From a virus, in IMG/VR virus record IMGVR_UViG_3300007541_000199, positions 1 through 25,074 of that record: a stretch of 25,074 bases of DNA; one strand, given 5' to 3'. The notes beneath the pieces are model-generated. The model searched no databases. It was not told the origin of the DNA and saw nothing but the letters and a program-made list of their open reading frames with translations. Below are positions 7,574-15,464 of this stretch, piece after piece. The translations under genes and the position numbers were made by a program. Each line of letters begins with the position of its first letter. Positions within the stretch are counted from its first letter, which is position 1.

Positions 7574-8378
7574 CAGGTAAAAGATAACTACGTACTCTTT
7601 CCAGTTTAACCGCTCCTTCCGGCAAATCTTCGATGGGATAAGAAGTAATTAGGTGATCCTGACGGCCAAGCATATCAGTAGAGCCCTCTTCTGGAACGAA
7701 CTCATCACAGAGTTTTTGTACTTCTGGCTTATCCCAAATGTAGTACTCAGCGATAGAGCTTAATTTGAGTCGACGCTTATCACTGTCTCCCATCCAGCTC
7801 AAATGCCACCCGGCATCACGGTTACCAAAGTAATAATTATCTTGACTAGCGCGGATAGAGGACAGTGTGCCTAGATCTTTCAGTTGTTTAACAGTGCATA
7901 CCACGCCGCAACGCCAGTCAAACAGCTCTCCCTCTGGAGATACGAGCTGCCGATCAGCACGCCCATAGTGCATAGACATGCTTAGACGAACGATTTTATC
8001 CTTATGTTCATCTACTGCTTTTAAGATATCTGGGATTTTCGCGGGGTTTACGATTTCATCGCAATCAGAGCAAATGAAATAAGTGTCATCCGGGAGCATA
8101 TGCAGGCCCACGCCGAGTGCATCCCGCTGACCTCGCTCCCGAATCCAAGGGTCTGGTGCTTCTTCAAAGGAAGGAAGCTCGACGTGTAGAACCTGTACTT
8201 TCTCCTCGTTGATACCGAGTTCGCGCAGGGTCTCCACGGCGGAGAATTCCTTGTCTACACCTCTATGCGTCTTGTTAGCGTCTGTAATAAGAAAACCATC
8301 TACATGATCATAGAGGGTTTTGATGCGCAGCTCTAAGAGCTCCTTTTCGTTAAAGTACGGAAAGCAATCGATCAGCAC
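7566..8378 (-). CDS. Glycosyltransferase, GT17-like (270 aa)
   Basis: The protein matches the pattern of family GT17 (beta-1,4-N-acetylglucosaminyltransferase type): an opening IDCFPYFNEKELLELRIKTL, ANKTHRG at 34-40, and a metal-binding SDCDEI at about 104-109 after a predicted strand. It would transfer a sugar from a nucleotide donor in the cytoplasm; acceptor and sugar cannot be read from the sequence. The start is GTG with no visible ribosome binding site; the open frame extends only a little further upstream without an ATG. It sits between virion genes and is one of four glycosyltransferases in the window, so modification of a virion protein is a reasonable inference. Length is usual for bacterial and phage members. 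Confidence 0.85.
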   Translation of the reverse strand: MLIDCFPYFNEKELLELRIKTLYDHVDGFLITDANKTHRGVDKEFSAVETLRELGINEEKVQVLHVELPSFEEAPDPWIRERGQRDALGVGLHMLPDDTYFICSDCDEIVNPAKIPDILKAVDEHKDKIVRLSMSMHYGRADRQLVSPEGELFDWRCGVVCTVKQLKDLGTLSSIRASQDNYYFGNRDAGWHLSWMGDSDKRRLKLSSIAEYYIWDKPEVQKLCDEFVPEEGSTDMLGRQDHLITSYPIEDLPEGAVKLERVRSYLLPDG

Positions 8379-8420
8379 AAAAAAGCCCAGCCGCTTGATA
8401 GCAGCATACTACCGCTTATA

Positions 8421-8717
8421 TCAAAAGGAGAAACGCTTTCGCGAATCCTCGACTTCTTTCTTGGCTCGATTAAGCAGCTCCTCACGAACCAAGGCGACAC
8501 GGGTGTCTAAATCCGTGTCGAACTGATCGAGAGTGGTTAACGGATTCTGTGGGCGAGCGGGCTGTGGAGACCCATAAGGCTGAGAAGAACTGGTATTTGC
8601 TACATAACCAGCCTCTTGCTCGGCAGGAGCAGTAACCCGAGCCATGGCGTTAGACGCCTGCATCTGCGCTTGATAAGCGTCAGAGAATAGTTGCGCGTTT
8701 TGTAAGTAGGGGTTCAT
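8421..8717 (-). CDS. Small hypothetical protein, possible head protein (98 aa)
   Basis: I chose the start at MNPYLQNAQLF because its ATG overlaps the TGA of the preceding gene in a TGATG arrangement, typical of translational coupling; the frame would allow five more residues. The N-terminal third is a Gln/Ala/Met-rich helix, the middle is Pro/Ser/Gln-rich and probably disordered, and the C-terminal third is a charged helix (LDTRVALVREELLNRAKKEV). No family is recognised. Position upstream of GT17 and the portal suggests a minor virion or assembly protein. Confidence 0.65.
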   Translation of the reverse strand: MNPYLQNAQLFSDAYQAQMQASNAMARVTAPAEQEAGYVANTSSSQPYGSPQPARPQNPLTTLDQFDTDLDTRVALVREELLNRAKKEVEDSRKRFSF

Positions 8718-9001
8718 CAATACAGAGCCCAAACACCTTGAACAGTGCCGCTAATAAAGGCGGTACAAGCAATAGGAATAAGTGTATTGCCGCTGAAGTA
8801 TTCAGTGGTCGCGTATTGGCCCGGAGCATCGGCTAGCTGAACACTCAGAGTGCCCTTAGTCCCCGTGGCGTTATCTTCAATATAGACTGCACGACACTGA
8901 GCAAAATTCTTCTGGCCATCTGCAGGTCGCCACCGGAAGCCGCTTCCAAAAGGAAGAGTTCCAGTCTGCGAATAGATCGACCCGAAAGCGCGGATATCCA
9001 T
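8717..9001 (-). CDS. Small beta-rich hypothetical protein, possible virion protein (94 aa)
   Basis: The sequence is rich in Gly, Thr, Ala and aromatic residues with alternating hydrophobic strands (CRAVYIEDN, TLSVQLAD, ACTAFISGTVQGVWAL), which suggests a compact beta-sandwich. Such small beta proteins near packaging genes are often decoration or minor head proteins, but no family is recognised. Its stop overlaps the start of the next gene (TGATG), so both are made together. The ATG has no clear Shine-Dalgarno sequence. Confidence 0.65.
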   Translation of the reverse strand: MDIRAFGSIYSQTGTLPFGSGFRWRPADGQKNFAQCRAVYIEDNATGTKGTLSVQLADAPGQYATTEYFSGNTLIPIACTAFISGTVQGVWALY

Positions 9002-9030
9002 TTAAAGGTGTATTTTTCGTAAGTCTAACC

Positions 9031-9261
9031 CTAACGCTCTGAAATTTCGATCAGTTTTTTGATATACCACTCACACTTCTTAAGATCCTCTAGGCCATTT
9101 TTATGTTCTGTACGCCAGAGGTATTTCAGACAAGCACCTCGGCAATACGCTTTTAGACCCTCAACGCCTAAAGCCGCTTCCATAGCATCTATACACTCAA
9201 TACTACCCTGAGTGTAGTGGGAAGGACTATTAACATTATCAGGACGATGTGAATCAGGCAT
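9031..9261 (-). CDS. DUF3310 family protein (76 aa)
   Basis: This is a clear member of the small DUF3310 family found in many phages. The diagnostic features are NSPSHYTQGSIECIDAMEA near the start, the central YCRGACLKYLWR, and the ending HKNGLEDLKKCEWYIKKLI. The family has no firmly known biochemical role; members are often encoded near nucleotide metabolism or replication genes, and some are fused to such proteins. Here it lies instead between a glycosyltransferase and small head genes. The length is usual for a stand-alone member. Confidence 0.93.
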   Translation of the reverse strand: MPDSHRPDNVNSPSHYTQGSIECIDAMEAALGVEGLKAYCRGACLKYLWRTEHKNGLEDLKKCEWYIKKLIEISER

Positions 9262-9281
9262 GGTCTTAAGGAGAGTTAAAG

Positions 9282-10214
9282 TTAAACCAGGTTAAACATA
9301 CTATCAGTCGTTATTAGCTGCTTCTCTTCTTTAGAAAGAGCCTCACTATATTTAGTGTCTTGGTGTTTGACTAAACCCCAACTATGGGGAACCACGTGGC
9401 CTTCTTTCACCTCCAAAGGCACTACACGGCGGTGTTCTCGGTCTCCGTTTAAATTCTCAAAGGCTAACCCCATCGAAGAACGGTCCGCTATAGGCCAGTT
9501 ACGGTGTCCGGTTAGGGCATAGGACTTCACAGGATCAAAGCTGTCCGAATCTATATACTCTTGCAAATCACTCCTATCGAGAATCATCAGACCAGCGTAA
9601 GGATTTCCCAAGGAAGCGAAACCTATTAAAGAGTCAGAGCCCAGATAATTAAAAGATTCGACTTTATAAGGTCGAGAGCCCCAAACAGAAGGAGTTAGTC
9701 CGTTTAAACGCCATACTCTGTAGTTATCAAAAGGCACTTTCTTCTCATTAAGGACTTCGTAACGGCAAAAACCGGGCTCAAGACCCAAAGTTTTCAGTAT
9801 TGGTTTATAAGTTACCCAATATCGATAGTTATCCTTGGTAAACAGCATGTCATCCTCAGCATAAATATACGTATCGTATGCAGAGGAACCAGAAAGCTCC
9901 TTAAGGAAGGGTTTATGCGCCCATGTTAGCGAGTATCCTGTGTACTCAGCAGGAGCTACAACATAATTTATGTTTAACGTCTCAAAATTAGGGTTTAAGG
10001 TCTCCTCGAGAATGCTGAGATCTTCCTTACTCTCAAAATCAATGAAAATATAAACATCCTTCGATCCAGGAAGCGAATCGTAGCTCATCAAGCTGTTTAG
10101 AAGCGTATTTATACGCTTGAGAGGCTTGTGAGCAGTAAGAATAATCAAAAACGAAGGAGAATCTAGTACTCCACTGAGAAGTTGCCCCTTTTTTGCAGAA
10201 ATGTCATTAACCAT
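9282..10214 (-). CDS. Glycosyltransferase-like protein, GT-A fold (310 aa)
   Basis: The N-terminal part has a GT-A layout: a strand SFLIILTAHKP at 21-31, a helix with LKRINTLLNSL, a strand DVYIFIDF, and an acidic metal-binding triplet in DTYIYAEDDMLF (EDD at about 120-122). The C-terminal part contains several Trp, Tyr and His residues as in acceptor-binding regions. I cannot place it in a CAZy family, so donor and acceptor are unknown. The start overlaps the end of the terminase gene by 52 bases in another frame; a later Met (residue 43) would remove the first strand, so the long form is preferred. It is probably translated with TerL. Confidence 0.65.
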   Translation of the reverse strand: MVNDISAKKGQLLSGVLDSPSFLIILTAHKPLKRINTLLNSLMSYDSLPGSKDVYIFIDFESKEDLSILEETLNPNFETLNINYVVAPAEYTGYSLTWAHKPFLKELSGSSAYDTYIYAEDDMLFTKDNYRYWVTYKPILKTLGLEPGFCRYEVLNEKKVPFDNYRVWRLNGLTPSVWGSRPYKVESFNYLGSDSLIGFASLGNPYAGLMILDRSDLQEYIDSDSFDPVKSYALTGHRNWPIADRSSMGLAFENLNGDREHRRVVPLEVKEGHVVPHSWGLVKHQDTKYSEALSKEEKQLITTDSMFNLV

Positions 10215-11683
10215 GTGTAAGCATCCAAAAGATCGTCGTGGGAAGTGGCTCCAATGTTGATTAACTGGTCAACAAGAGCATCAAATTTGCGATACCGGTT
10301 AAAAATAACCTTTTTATTTTCAAGGAGACCGAGAGTACCCCGGAATCTTGCGATTTTGTCGCCTCGAAATCCTTTGACTTCATGAATATGCAGGTTACTG
10401 AGCCCACGTTCGTTTAAAAGTACCCTGCGTAAGTCAGCCGCAAGGGAAGCTTGGTATGCAACGGACTCAACAACGAGCGTAACCGTGGAGTAAGTGGGAA
10501 AATATTCGTCATTTTGCAGTCGTAGGATACCCCACTCCACTAACATATCGCACAGAAGGTCAATTTTCTCTAGATTTCCGATAGAACGCACCTGATGTGC
10601 GTCAATAATATAGTATTTATCTTGTAAACGGCCTCCCATAACAAAAGCTGTGTAGTCGGAGGTTTCGTTTTTACTCGCGGAAAGGTCAATGCCCACCGCC
10701 AGTGAATCGAATTCCGTGACAACTTCGCCTTTTATGATCAGATCTGGCGACAAAACCAGGTCTGAGGTCATTACAGGCTGTTGTTGATACTGGAAAGCAA
10801 ACGCAACAGGGTCTAATTCTTTCTGGCCGAGGAGGTAGTCCACGCTCCACTGCTCTGGCCAGTAACTTTCCGGCTCACCGTCGCGATTGTATGTAAGCGC
10901 TTCTTGCTGAACCTGCTTCCACCCCTTCTGTGGAACGAACATGGTCTTATGAATATCTAGGGGATGGAACCGAGTTCCTAGGCAAATGGCGCGGCCACCC
11001 TCAAAGATAATCGGAGCGATAACGGAGGACCAGTTACCGTTCATCTCCTCCCTAATCGAAGGGTTTTTAATGTCGGTAGAGCTTTTAATAGGGTCATCTA
11101 CGATAACTAGATGAGCACGTTTAGAAGTAATCGAACCTCTAAGTCCTGCAGCCCTTAGAGTAAATTCTTCGTCACCTAATCGGCTAATACCTGCGTAGTC
11201 AAAGTCGATACTCCAGCCAATATCGGATTGCATACCTGCCCGAAGCTGAACTTTCGGAAAGACTTTTTTAAATGTGCTTGAGTCGATAATCTGCTTGATA
11301 ATCCGACTCTTAGGGATTGCCGTAGCGATGTTGTAAGAACAGTAAATAATCTGCAGAGGAAGCCCTTTCGTCGTATGTCTGCCAATAATCCACGCGGTAA
11401 AAAGGTTTAGCACTGTGCTCTTAGCGCTACCCCGAGGAGCGAGAATATCTAGGTTTGGCCCTGCAATATCTATTAGGTACCTGTTGCTTTCTCCTGTAAT
11501 TAAGTGTTTGTGCCACTCGAGCATATGTCGGGCAGGCGCCTTATCCAGAAGAGTACAGAACGTTAAAAAGTCATCCTGCGCTCTAGTGAACACATTATCG
11601 ATTATCGCTGAGTCTTCTTCTAAAGCTCGTACGGCTTTTAACTTAAGAGCACGTCTATAGGCAAAACTTTCGCGGCTTGGCAT
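10163..11683 (-). CDS. Terminase large subunit, TerL (506 aa)
   Basis: TerL drives ATP-powered DNA packaging into the procapsid and cuts the concatemer. All core motifs are visible: Walker A APRGSAKST at 82-90, Walker B HLVIVDDP at 191-198, coupling motif CLGTRFH at 234-240, then the RNase H-like nuclease with GIDLSASKNETSDYTA (Asp333), VVES (Glu406) and HDDLLDAY (Asp483/484). Length is normal and no key residue is missing. The 3' end overlaps the next gene by 52 bases. No small terminase gene is adjacent; the best candidate lies at 14228-14758, beyond a plus-strand cassette. Confidence 0.95.
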   Translation of the reverse strand: MPSRESFAYRRALKLKAVRALEEDSAIIDNVFTRAQDDFLTFCTLLDKAPARHMLEWHKHLITGESNRYLIDIAGPNLDILAPRGSAKSTVLNLFTAWIIGRHTTKGLPLQIIYCSYNIATAIPKSRIIKQIIDSSTFKKVFPKVQLRAGMQSDIGWSIDFDYAGISRLGDEEFTLRAAGLRGSITSKRAHLVIVDDPIKSSTDIKNPSIREEMNGNWSSVIAPIIFEGGRAICLGTRFHPLDIHKTMFVPQKGWKQVQQEALTYNRDGEPESYWPEQWSVDYLLGQKELDPVAFAFQYQQQPVMTSDLVLSPDLIIKGEVVTEFDSLAVGIDLSASKNETSDYTAFVMGGRLQDKYYIIDAHQVRSIGNLEKIDLLCDMLVEWGILRLQNDEYFPTYSTVTLVVESVAYQASLAADLRRVLLNERGLSNLHIHEVKGFRGDKIARFRGTLGLLENKKVIFNRYRKFDALVDQLINIGATSHDDLLDAYTWLMTFLQKRGNFSVEY

Positions 11684-11707
11684 AACTTCTAAGACTGCCT
11701 CTATACT
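11677..11707 (+). promoter_or_regulatory. Weak candidate promoter for the plus-strand sugar cassette
   Basis: TTGGCA and TATACT are separated by 19 bases, 23 bases before the ATG of the GT4 gene. The -10 box is good but the spacer is longer than the preferred 17. It lies between TerL (minus) and GT4 (plus), where a plus-strand promoter is needed. Confidence 0.3.
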
Positions 11708-11729
11708 GGTAGCGAAATTCTACAGGTTT

Positions 11730-12902
11730 ATGGCAAAAGTTCTTTGGTATGGAGATATTCTGTCGAACACAGGATTCGCAAGAGTCACACATAGTGTTCT
11801 AGAACATCTCAGTAAACACCATGAAATCGTTGCGTACGGTATTAACTACTGGGGTGACCCTCACAACCTGCCTTTTAAGGTCTACCCAGCGGGAGCGCAA
11901 AACCCACAAGATCGCTTCGGGATCGGGCGTTTACCTCAAATTGTCGAGCAAGAAAAACCAGATATCTTTATCTGTTTAAACGACATCTGGATCGTCAATC
12001 AGGTTTGGGAGCGTATCCACTTCCTCCAACCCCAACTCAAATTTAAATTTATCCCCTACTTCCCCATCGACTCTGAATGGTATTCGGATGGGATGCTCCG
12101 CTTTATTAAAGACTGGGATTTTGCGATTACTTTCACGATTGAACAGGCAGAACGGATAACCCGTCAGGGTGTCAAGCCAAAGCTGATGGGCGTTATTCCC
12201 CACGGTATCGATGCGGGTAAGTTCTACCAGATCGATAAGGCTGAGGCTCGGAAGGCTCTGGGCTTACCCGAAGATAAGTTCATTGTGCTGAACGGAAACC
12301 GGAATCAGCCTCGCAAAAACATCGATCTCACGATTAAGGCTTTTGCAGAGTTTGCAAAGGACAAACCCGACACCATGCTCTATCTACATATGAGCGAGAA
12401 GGATATGGGTTGGGATGTGAAAGACCTCTTCGAGACTGAAATGAAGAGAAGGGGCGCGGAGTCACAGATGCGTTTAATCATGACTTCCAGCAATATTGAT
12501 TACATCAACGCTCCTCCGGACAGTTTACTTAATCAGGTATATAACGCCTGTGACGTTGGTTTGAACACAGCTAACGGGGAAGGTTGGGGTCTCGTTCCTT
12601 TTGAACACGCTTCCTGCAAAAAACCTCAGGTCTTACCAAACCACACGTCCTGTAGGGACATTTGGAAGGACAAAGCTCTGATGATCGACATCGCAGCTTG
12701 GATCGTGGATCGCGATCTGTCCGTGGAGCGAGGCATCGTTGATGTGAACCACGCTGCTGAGCTTCTCACACAGCTCTACGAAGACAAAACTTTCTACAAC
12801 AAAGTGGCAGAAGACTGTTTTGCTGTAACGCAGGATCCCACCTATCGCTGGGACCGTATCGCGGAAGGTTTCAATAGCGCAATCAAGGAGCTCTTGAAGT
12901 GA
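11730..12902 (+). CDS. Glycosyltransferase, GT4-like, GT-B fold (390 aa)
   Basis: This is a retaining GT-B enzyme of the GT4 type. Seen in order: an N-terminal Rossmann start KVLWYGDILSNTGFARVTHS, a substrate-loop strand VIPHGIDAGKF at 155-165, the C-terminal domain entry VLNGNRNQPRKNIDLTIKAF at 187-205, and the donor-binding E-x7-E motif in GEGWGLVPFEHASC (Glu284 and Glu292). It would move a sugar from a nucleotide donor to an unknown acceptor. Its stop overlaps the GTG start of the GH130-like gene, so the two are probably coupled. The gene lies on the opposite strand from the packaging genes, with its own likely promoter and a terminator at the end of the cassette. Confidence 0.88.
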   Translation: MAKVLWYGDILSNTGFARVTHSVLEHLSKHHEIVAYGINYWGDPHNLPFKVYPAGAQNPQDRFGIGRLPQIVEQEKPDIFICLNDIWIVNQVWERIHFLQPQLKFKFIPYFPIDSEWYSDGMLRFIKDWDFAITFTIEQAERITRQGVKPKLMGVIPHGIDAGKFYQIDKAEARKALGLPEDKFIVLNGNRNQPRKNIDLTIKAFAEFAKDKPDTMLYLHMSEKDMGWDVKDLFETEMKRRGAESQMRLIMTSSNIDYINAPPDSLLNQVYNACDVGLNTANGEGWGLVPFEHASCKKPQVLPNHTSCRDIWKDKALMIDIAAWIVDRDLSVERGIVDVNHAAELLTQLYEDKTFYNKVAEDCFAVTQDPTYRWDRIAEGFNSAIKELLK

Positions 12903-13984
12903 CAAATCAATTCCATCGATACAGCAATCTGCGTCGACGGGTATTACACCCAGTTTCCGTAATCCCGTCAACTGGTTTTCCCTCTGTATACCGTCAGGCA
13001 CAGGATCTCGGTGGTTCCTTCACACGGATTCTGAACGGACTCCCAGAGGGGTCAGTTGCTAACTTCAGCCCAAGTCTGATTAAAGATAAGGACGCGTACT
13101 TATTGGCTTGGCGATCTCAGCCAGAGCCATTCTGCTTCCGAGCAGATATGAAGTACTTCTATTACAAAAATACACCAACAGATGTCTACATCGGCCAACT
13201 GATTGGTGACGATTCGATTTTTGGGGCGAGGAAAATCCGTTCCACACCTCACAGGCTTAGCTACGAAGATCCGCGACTATTCGTAGCCCCTGATGGCACT
13301 TTACAGTGTCAGTTCGTCACCAGTTCTTATGCAACTACATGGGACGCATCCAAGCATACTATGGTGCGTGCTCCTAAAGTCTGCGTGGGTGATGTAAACG
13401 AGTTTGGAGAAGTAACAAACTGTCTATACCCGGCCATCGGTGAGAACCTAACTCCAGATAAGCCCGAGAAAAACTGGTGTTTCTTTAGTGATAACGAGCA
13501 GCTGCGTCTTCTTTACTCAACAATTCCTCTTGTGCTTAAGAGTCCAGGAGAACCGGATCGAGTAATCGATTCAAGCTGCCTGACAAAAGTTACTGGTCCT
13601 CACGCAACCTTTAACTCCACGGCTCCCATCAAAATCGATGATGAGTGGCTTGTCTTCTTCCATTGGAAGTACATGGCTATGGAGACCGCTGTAAGCCGAC
13701 CACATCTTTGTTATCACCTGGGCGCATACTGCTTAGATGAGAAACTTACGCGCATCACACGTATGGTAAAAGAGCCCCTTTTCTCAGGCTCAACTAACGA
13801 TGACCTAATTACGTGGACTGACGCCGTGGGCAACGCGATCTCCAATCAACCAGCGTGCATCCTTCCCTTTGGATGTGTCGTAGATGACGATGAGCTTGTA
13901 ATGTCCTTAGGAATCAATGACTCGTTTATGGGTATATTCAGGACACAGTTGTTTGAGATAACCACCTTGATGGATAAGCCTTAA
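12899..13984 (+). CDS. GH130-like glycoside phosphorylase / five-bladed beta-propeller protein (361 aa)
   Basis: The pattern fits the GH130 family of mannoside phosphorylases and related propellers: NFSPSLIKDKDAYLLAWRSQ at 55-74, EDPR at 123-126, EKNWCFF at 190-196 followed by a strand LRLLYSTIP, NSTAPI at 239-244, and the last blade PFGCVVDDDELVMSLGINDS at 323-342. In the family these residues hold phosphate and sugar; whether this copy is catalytic cannot be decided by eye. The start is GTG, overlapping the GT4 stop (GTGA) and preceded by AGGAG eight bases upstream. Coupling to GT4 suggests both act on the same glycan. An alternative is a non-catalytic sugar-binding or glycosyltransferase-associated propeller. 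Confidence 0.65.
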   Translation: MTNQFHRYSNLRRRVLHPVSVIPSTGFPSVYRQAQDLGGSFTRILNGLPEGSVANFSPSLIKDKDAYLLAWRSQPEPFCFRADMKYFYYKNTPTDVYIGQLIGDDSIFGARKIRSTPHRLSYEDPRLFVAPDGTLQCQFVTSSYATTWDASKHTMVRAPKVCVGDVNEFGEVTNCLYPAIGENLTPDKPEKNWCFFSDNEQLRLLYSTIPLVLKSPGEPDRVIDSSCLTKVTGPHATFNSTAPIKIDDEWLVFFHWKYMAMETAVSRPHLCYHLGAYCLDEKLTRITRMVKEPLFSGSTNDDLITWTDAVGNAISNQPACILPFGCVVDDDELVMSLGINDSFMGIFRTQLFEITTLMDKP

Positions 13985-14011
13985 GTAGGTTTTACCAGAA
14001 TCAATACAAAG

Positions 14012-14040
14012 GCCCTAGCATCGATCTAGGGCTTTTTTAT
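14012..14040 (+). terminator. Rho-independent terminator of the plus-strand sugar cassette
   Basis: A 7-bp perfect stem GCCCTAG/CTAGGGC around a 7-base loop is followed by six T residues and ATT. It lies about 30 bases past the GH130-like stop. The minus strand has no T run after the hairpin, so it acts in the plus direction. Confidence 0.85.
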
Positions 14041-14044
14041 TGGA

Positions 14045-14221
14045 ATGACTTTTGAAGATAGACAGGATTATTTAAATAAAGTAAGAGAGATGGCTGACGA
14101 GGATCAAAGCGACACGATTACAGAAGAGGAGAAACAGCTCCTTAAGGACGCATTAAAAAATTTAGGTATGTTTATCGAAGAAAACACAGCTCTGGACTAC
14201 TACGTAGACACGGATGAGTAA
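14045..14221 (+). CDS. Small acidic hypothetical protein (58 aa)
   Basis: The frame begins MTFEDRQDYLNKVREMADED and stays strongly acidic and helical to the end (YYVDTDE). It starts just after the terminator of the sugar cassette and ends 6 bases before the stop of a convergent minus-strand gene, so it fits the gap exactly. The ATG has no strong ribosome binding site. An acidic helical protein of this size could be a DNA mimic or regulator, but nothing shows that. Since it lies after the terminator it would depend on read-through or on a promoter I cannot see. Confidence 0.55.
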   Translation: MTFEDRQDYLNKVREMADEDQSDTITEEEKQLLKDALKNLGMFIEENTALDYYVDTDE

Positions 14222-14227
14222 CCAGAG

Positions 14228-14758
14228 TCAGCTCTTCTCCTCTCGCTCGATTGTCGACCAGATAACAATAGAGGAATCCTCGAGTAGAGATAAAACAGTA
14301 GGGGCGTCCTCAAAAGTGTTAAATAGTTCTCGAAGGCATCGATCAGCTCCTGCTAATAGGAGGCCACGGCGATCAACACCGTCAGTAAGCTGACGAACTG
14401 CCTGAATGTGGCTGCGGAGTTCCTTCTGTAAAACGGAAATCTTTGTAGCAGCCGTGGCGTGATCTAACATGCCCGTCAAAGTCATTTGACGAACGTTATC
14501 GATATCAGTTTTTAAAGAATCAATCTCAATAAGAAGAATCTTACGTAAGTCTTCTTTTGGATACTTCTCTTGAATCCAAGCAGTCAGGTCAGAAATCGAT
14601 CCTTGATAGCCAGGATTTAAAAACCGAGCATATAAAAAAGCTTCAATATCACTAACGCTATTACGGGCGTAATAGATAAAGGCATCCTTCTGGGCCTTAT
14701 CGAGAGCGGCGAGCCACGATGCGACCGTCGTGGAATCACCGATTTGAGCTTTAATCAT
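14228..14758 (-). CDS. Helical protein, candidate small terminase or other packaging protein (176 aa)
   Basis: The protein is almost wholly helical. An N-terminal part (about 10-70) has a helix-turn-helix-like stretch NPGYQGSISDLTAWIQEKYP, followed by a long charged coiled-coil region (about 70-125) and a shorter acidic C-terminus. A DNA-binding N-terminal domain followed by a coiled-coil oligomerisation region is the plan of many small terminases, and none is found next to TerL, so this is the best candidate in the window. That is inference; no family match is recognised. Its ATG overlaps the stop of the preceding gene (ATGA), so it ends a tightly coupled six-gene run. Confidence 0.5.
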   Translation of the reverse strand: MIKAQIGDSTTVASWLAALDKAQKDAFIYYARNSVSDIEAFLYARFLNPGYQGSISDLTAWIQEKYPKEDLRKILLIEIDSLKTDIDNVRQMTLTGMLDHATAATKISVLQKELRSHIQAVRQLTDGVDRRGLLLAGADRCLRELFNTFEDAPTVLSLLEDSSIVIWSTIEREEKS

Positions 14759-15462
14759 GCAAAGTATCGTGTAGCTGCCAAAGTAGCAGAGCGTCCATCG
14801 CGGCGGAGAGCTAAATCAGCCTCTGTGCGTGCTTTAGTGCGATAGGCATCTGCAAAGGCAGACGCTTGAGTTAGCTTCAGGTTATTAGAAAGTTGCTGAG
14901 CCCCAAGAGCTAAAGCACCTTCGGTTTTGGCTCTCATGCTAAAAGCATCGGCCAAGGTGTTAGCAGCTTTTTCGGCCACGCCAATACGAGTCGCACCCTG
15001 AAGCGCTTTCAGATCGGTATTCGTCATACCGAGATCAAGCGCTAATTGGTTCTCACCTTTTAGCTTTTCTTGACCCGCGAAATTCAGGAATTGAGGTCCG
15101 AGAAGCTCGGTCGCCAGCTTTGCTTGACCTAACTGCTTGTAAAGATCGGTACCTGCCTGAATCTGCCCAAGAATTTCTTGAGCTTGAACGTTGGTAGCTG
15201 TTTTAGAACGATTTAAAACCTCTCCTAACGAGGAGAGCTGAGAAGAGGTGAGTAAATTGCCGTAGTTCCCTAAAGCGCCTCCAAGAGAACCATAGAGCGT
15301 GGCAAGCCCCATAGCATACGCTGTATTAGGCTGCTGTTGTTGGCTACTGCTACTAGCCGCTCCAGTCAGAGCATCGAGACCACCTCCGATAAGACCCCCA
15401 ACAGGTCCCCCGACGCCACCAAAGGCGGATCCGATTGCAGTCCCGATTCCAGCGAAAGCCAT
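14755..15462 (-). CDS. Probable internal virion protein with Gly-rich N-terminus (235 aa)
   Basis: Residues 1-35 form a glycine-zipper-like segment (GTAIGSAFGGVGGPVGGLIG) of the kind that inserts in membranes. After a Ser/Gln linker the rest is Ala/Leu/Gln-rich helix with repeated LAxAxR and TKARTEADLALRR patterns, ending in a basic tail. Many podovirus internal or ejection proteins show a similar glycine-rich head and helical body, so a role in genome delivery is a fair inference. No family is identified. The start is 2 bases after the preceding stop and its own stop overlaps the next ATG. Confidence 0.6.
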   Translation of the reverse strand: MAFAGIGTAIGSAFGGVGGPVGGLIGGGLDALTGAASSSSQQQQPNTAYAMGLATLYGSLGGALGNYGNLLTSSQLSSLGEVLNRSKTATNVQAQEILGQIQAGTDLYKQLGQAKLATELLGPQFLNFAGQEKLKGENQLALDLGMTNTDLKALQGATRIGVAEKAANTLADAFSMRAKTEGALALGAQQLSNNLKLTQASAFADAYRTKARTEADLALRRDGRSATLAATRYFA

Positions 15463-15464
15463 AG

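Noticed and set aside
12633-13001. A 122-codon minus-strand frame across the GT4/GH130 junction
   Set aside because: Both plus-strand genes are supported by motifs and by a GTGA coupling at that place.
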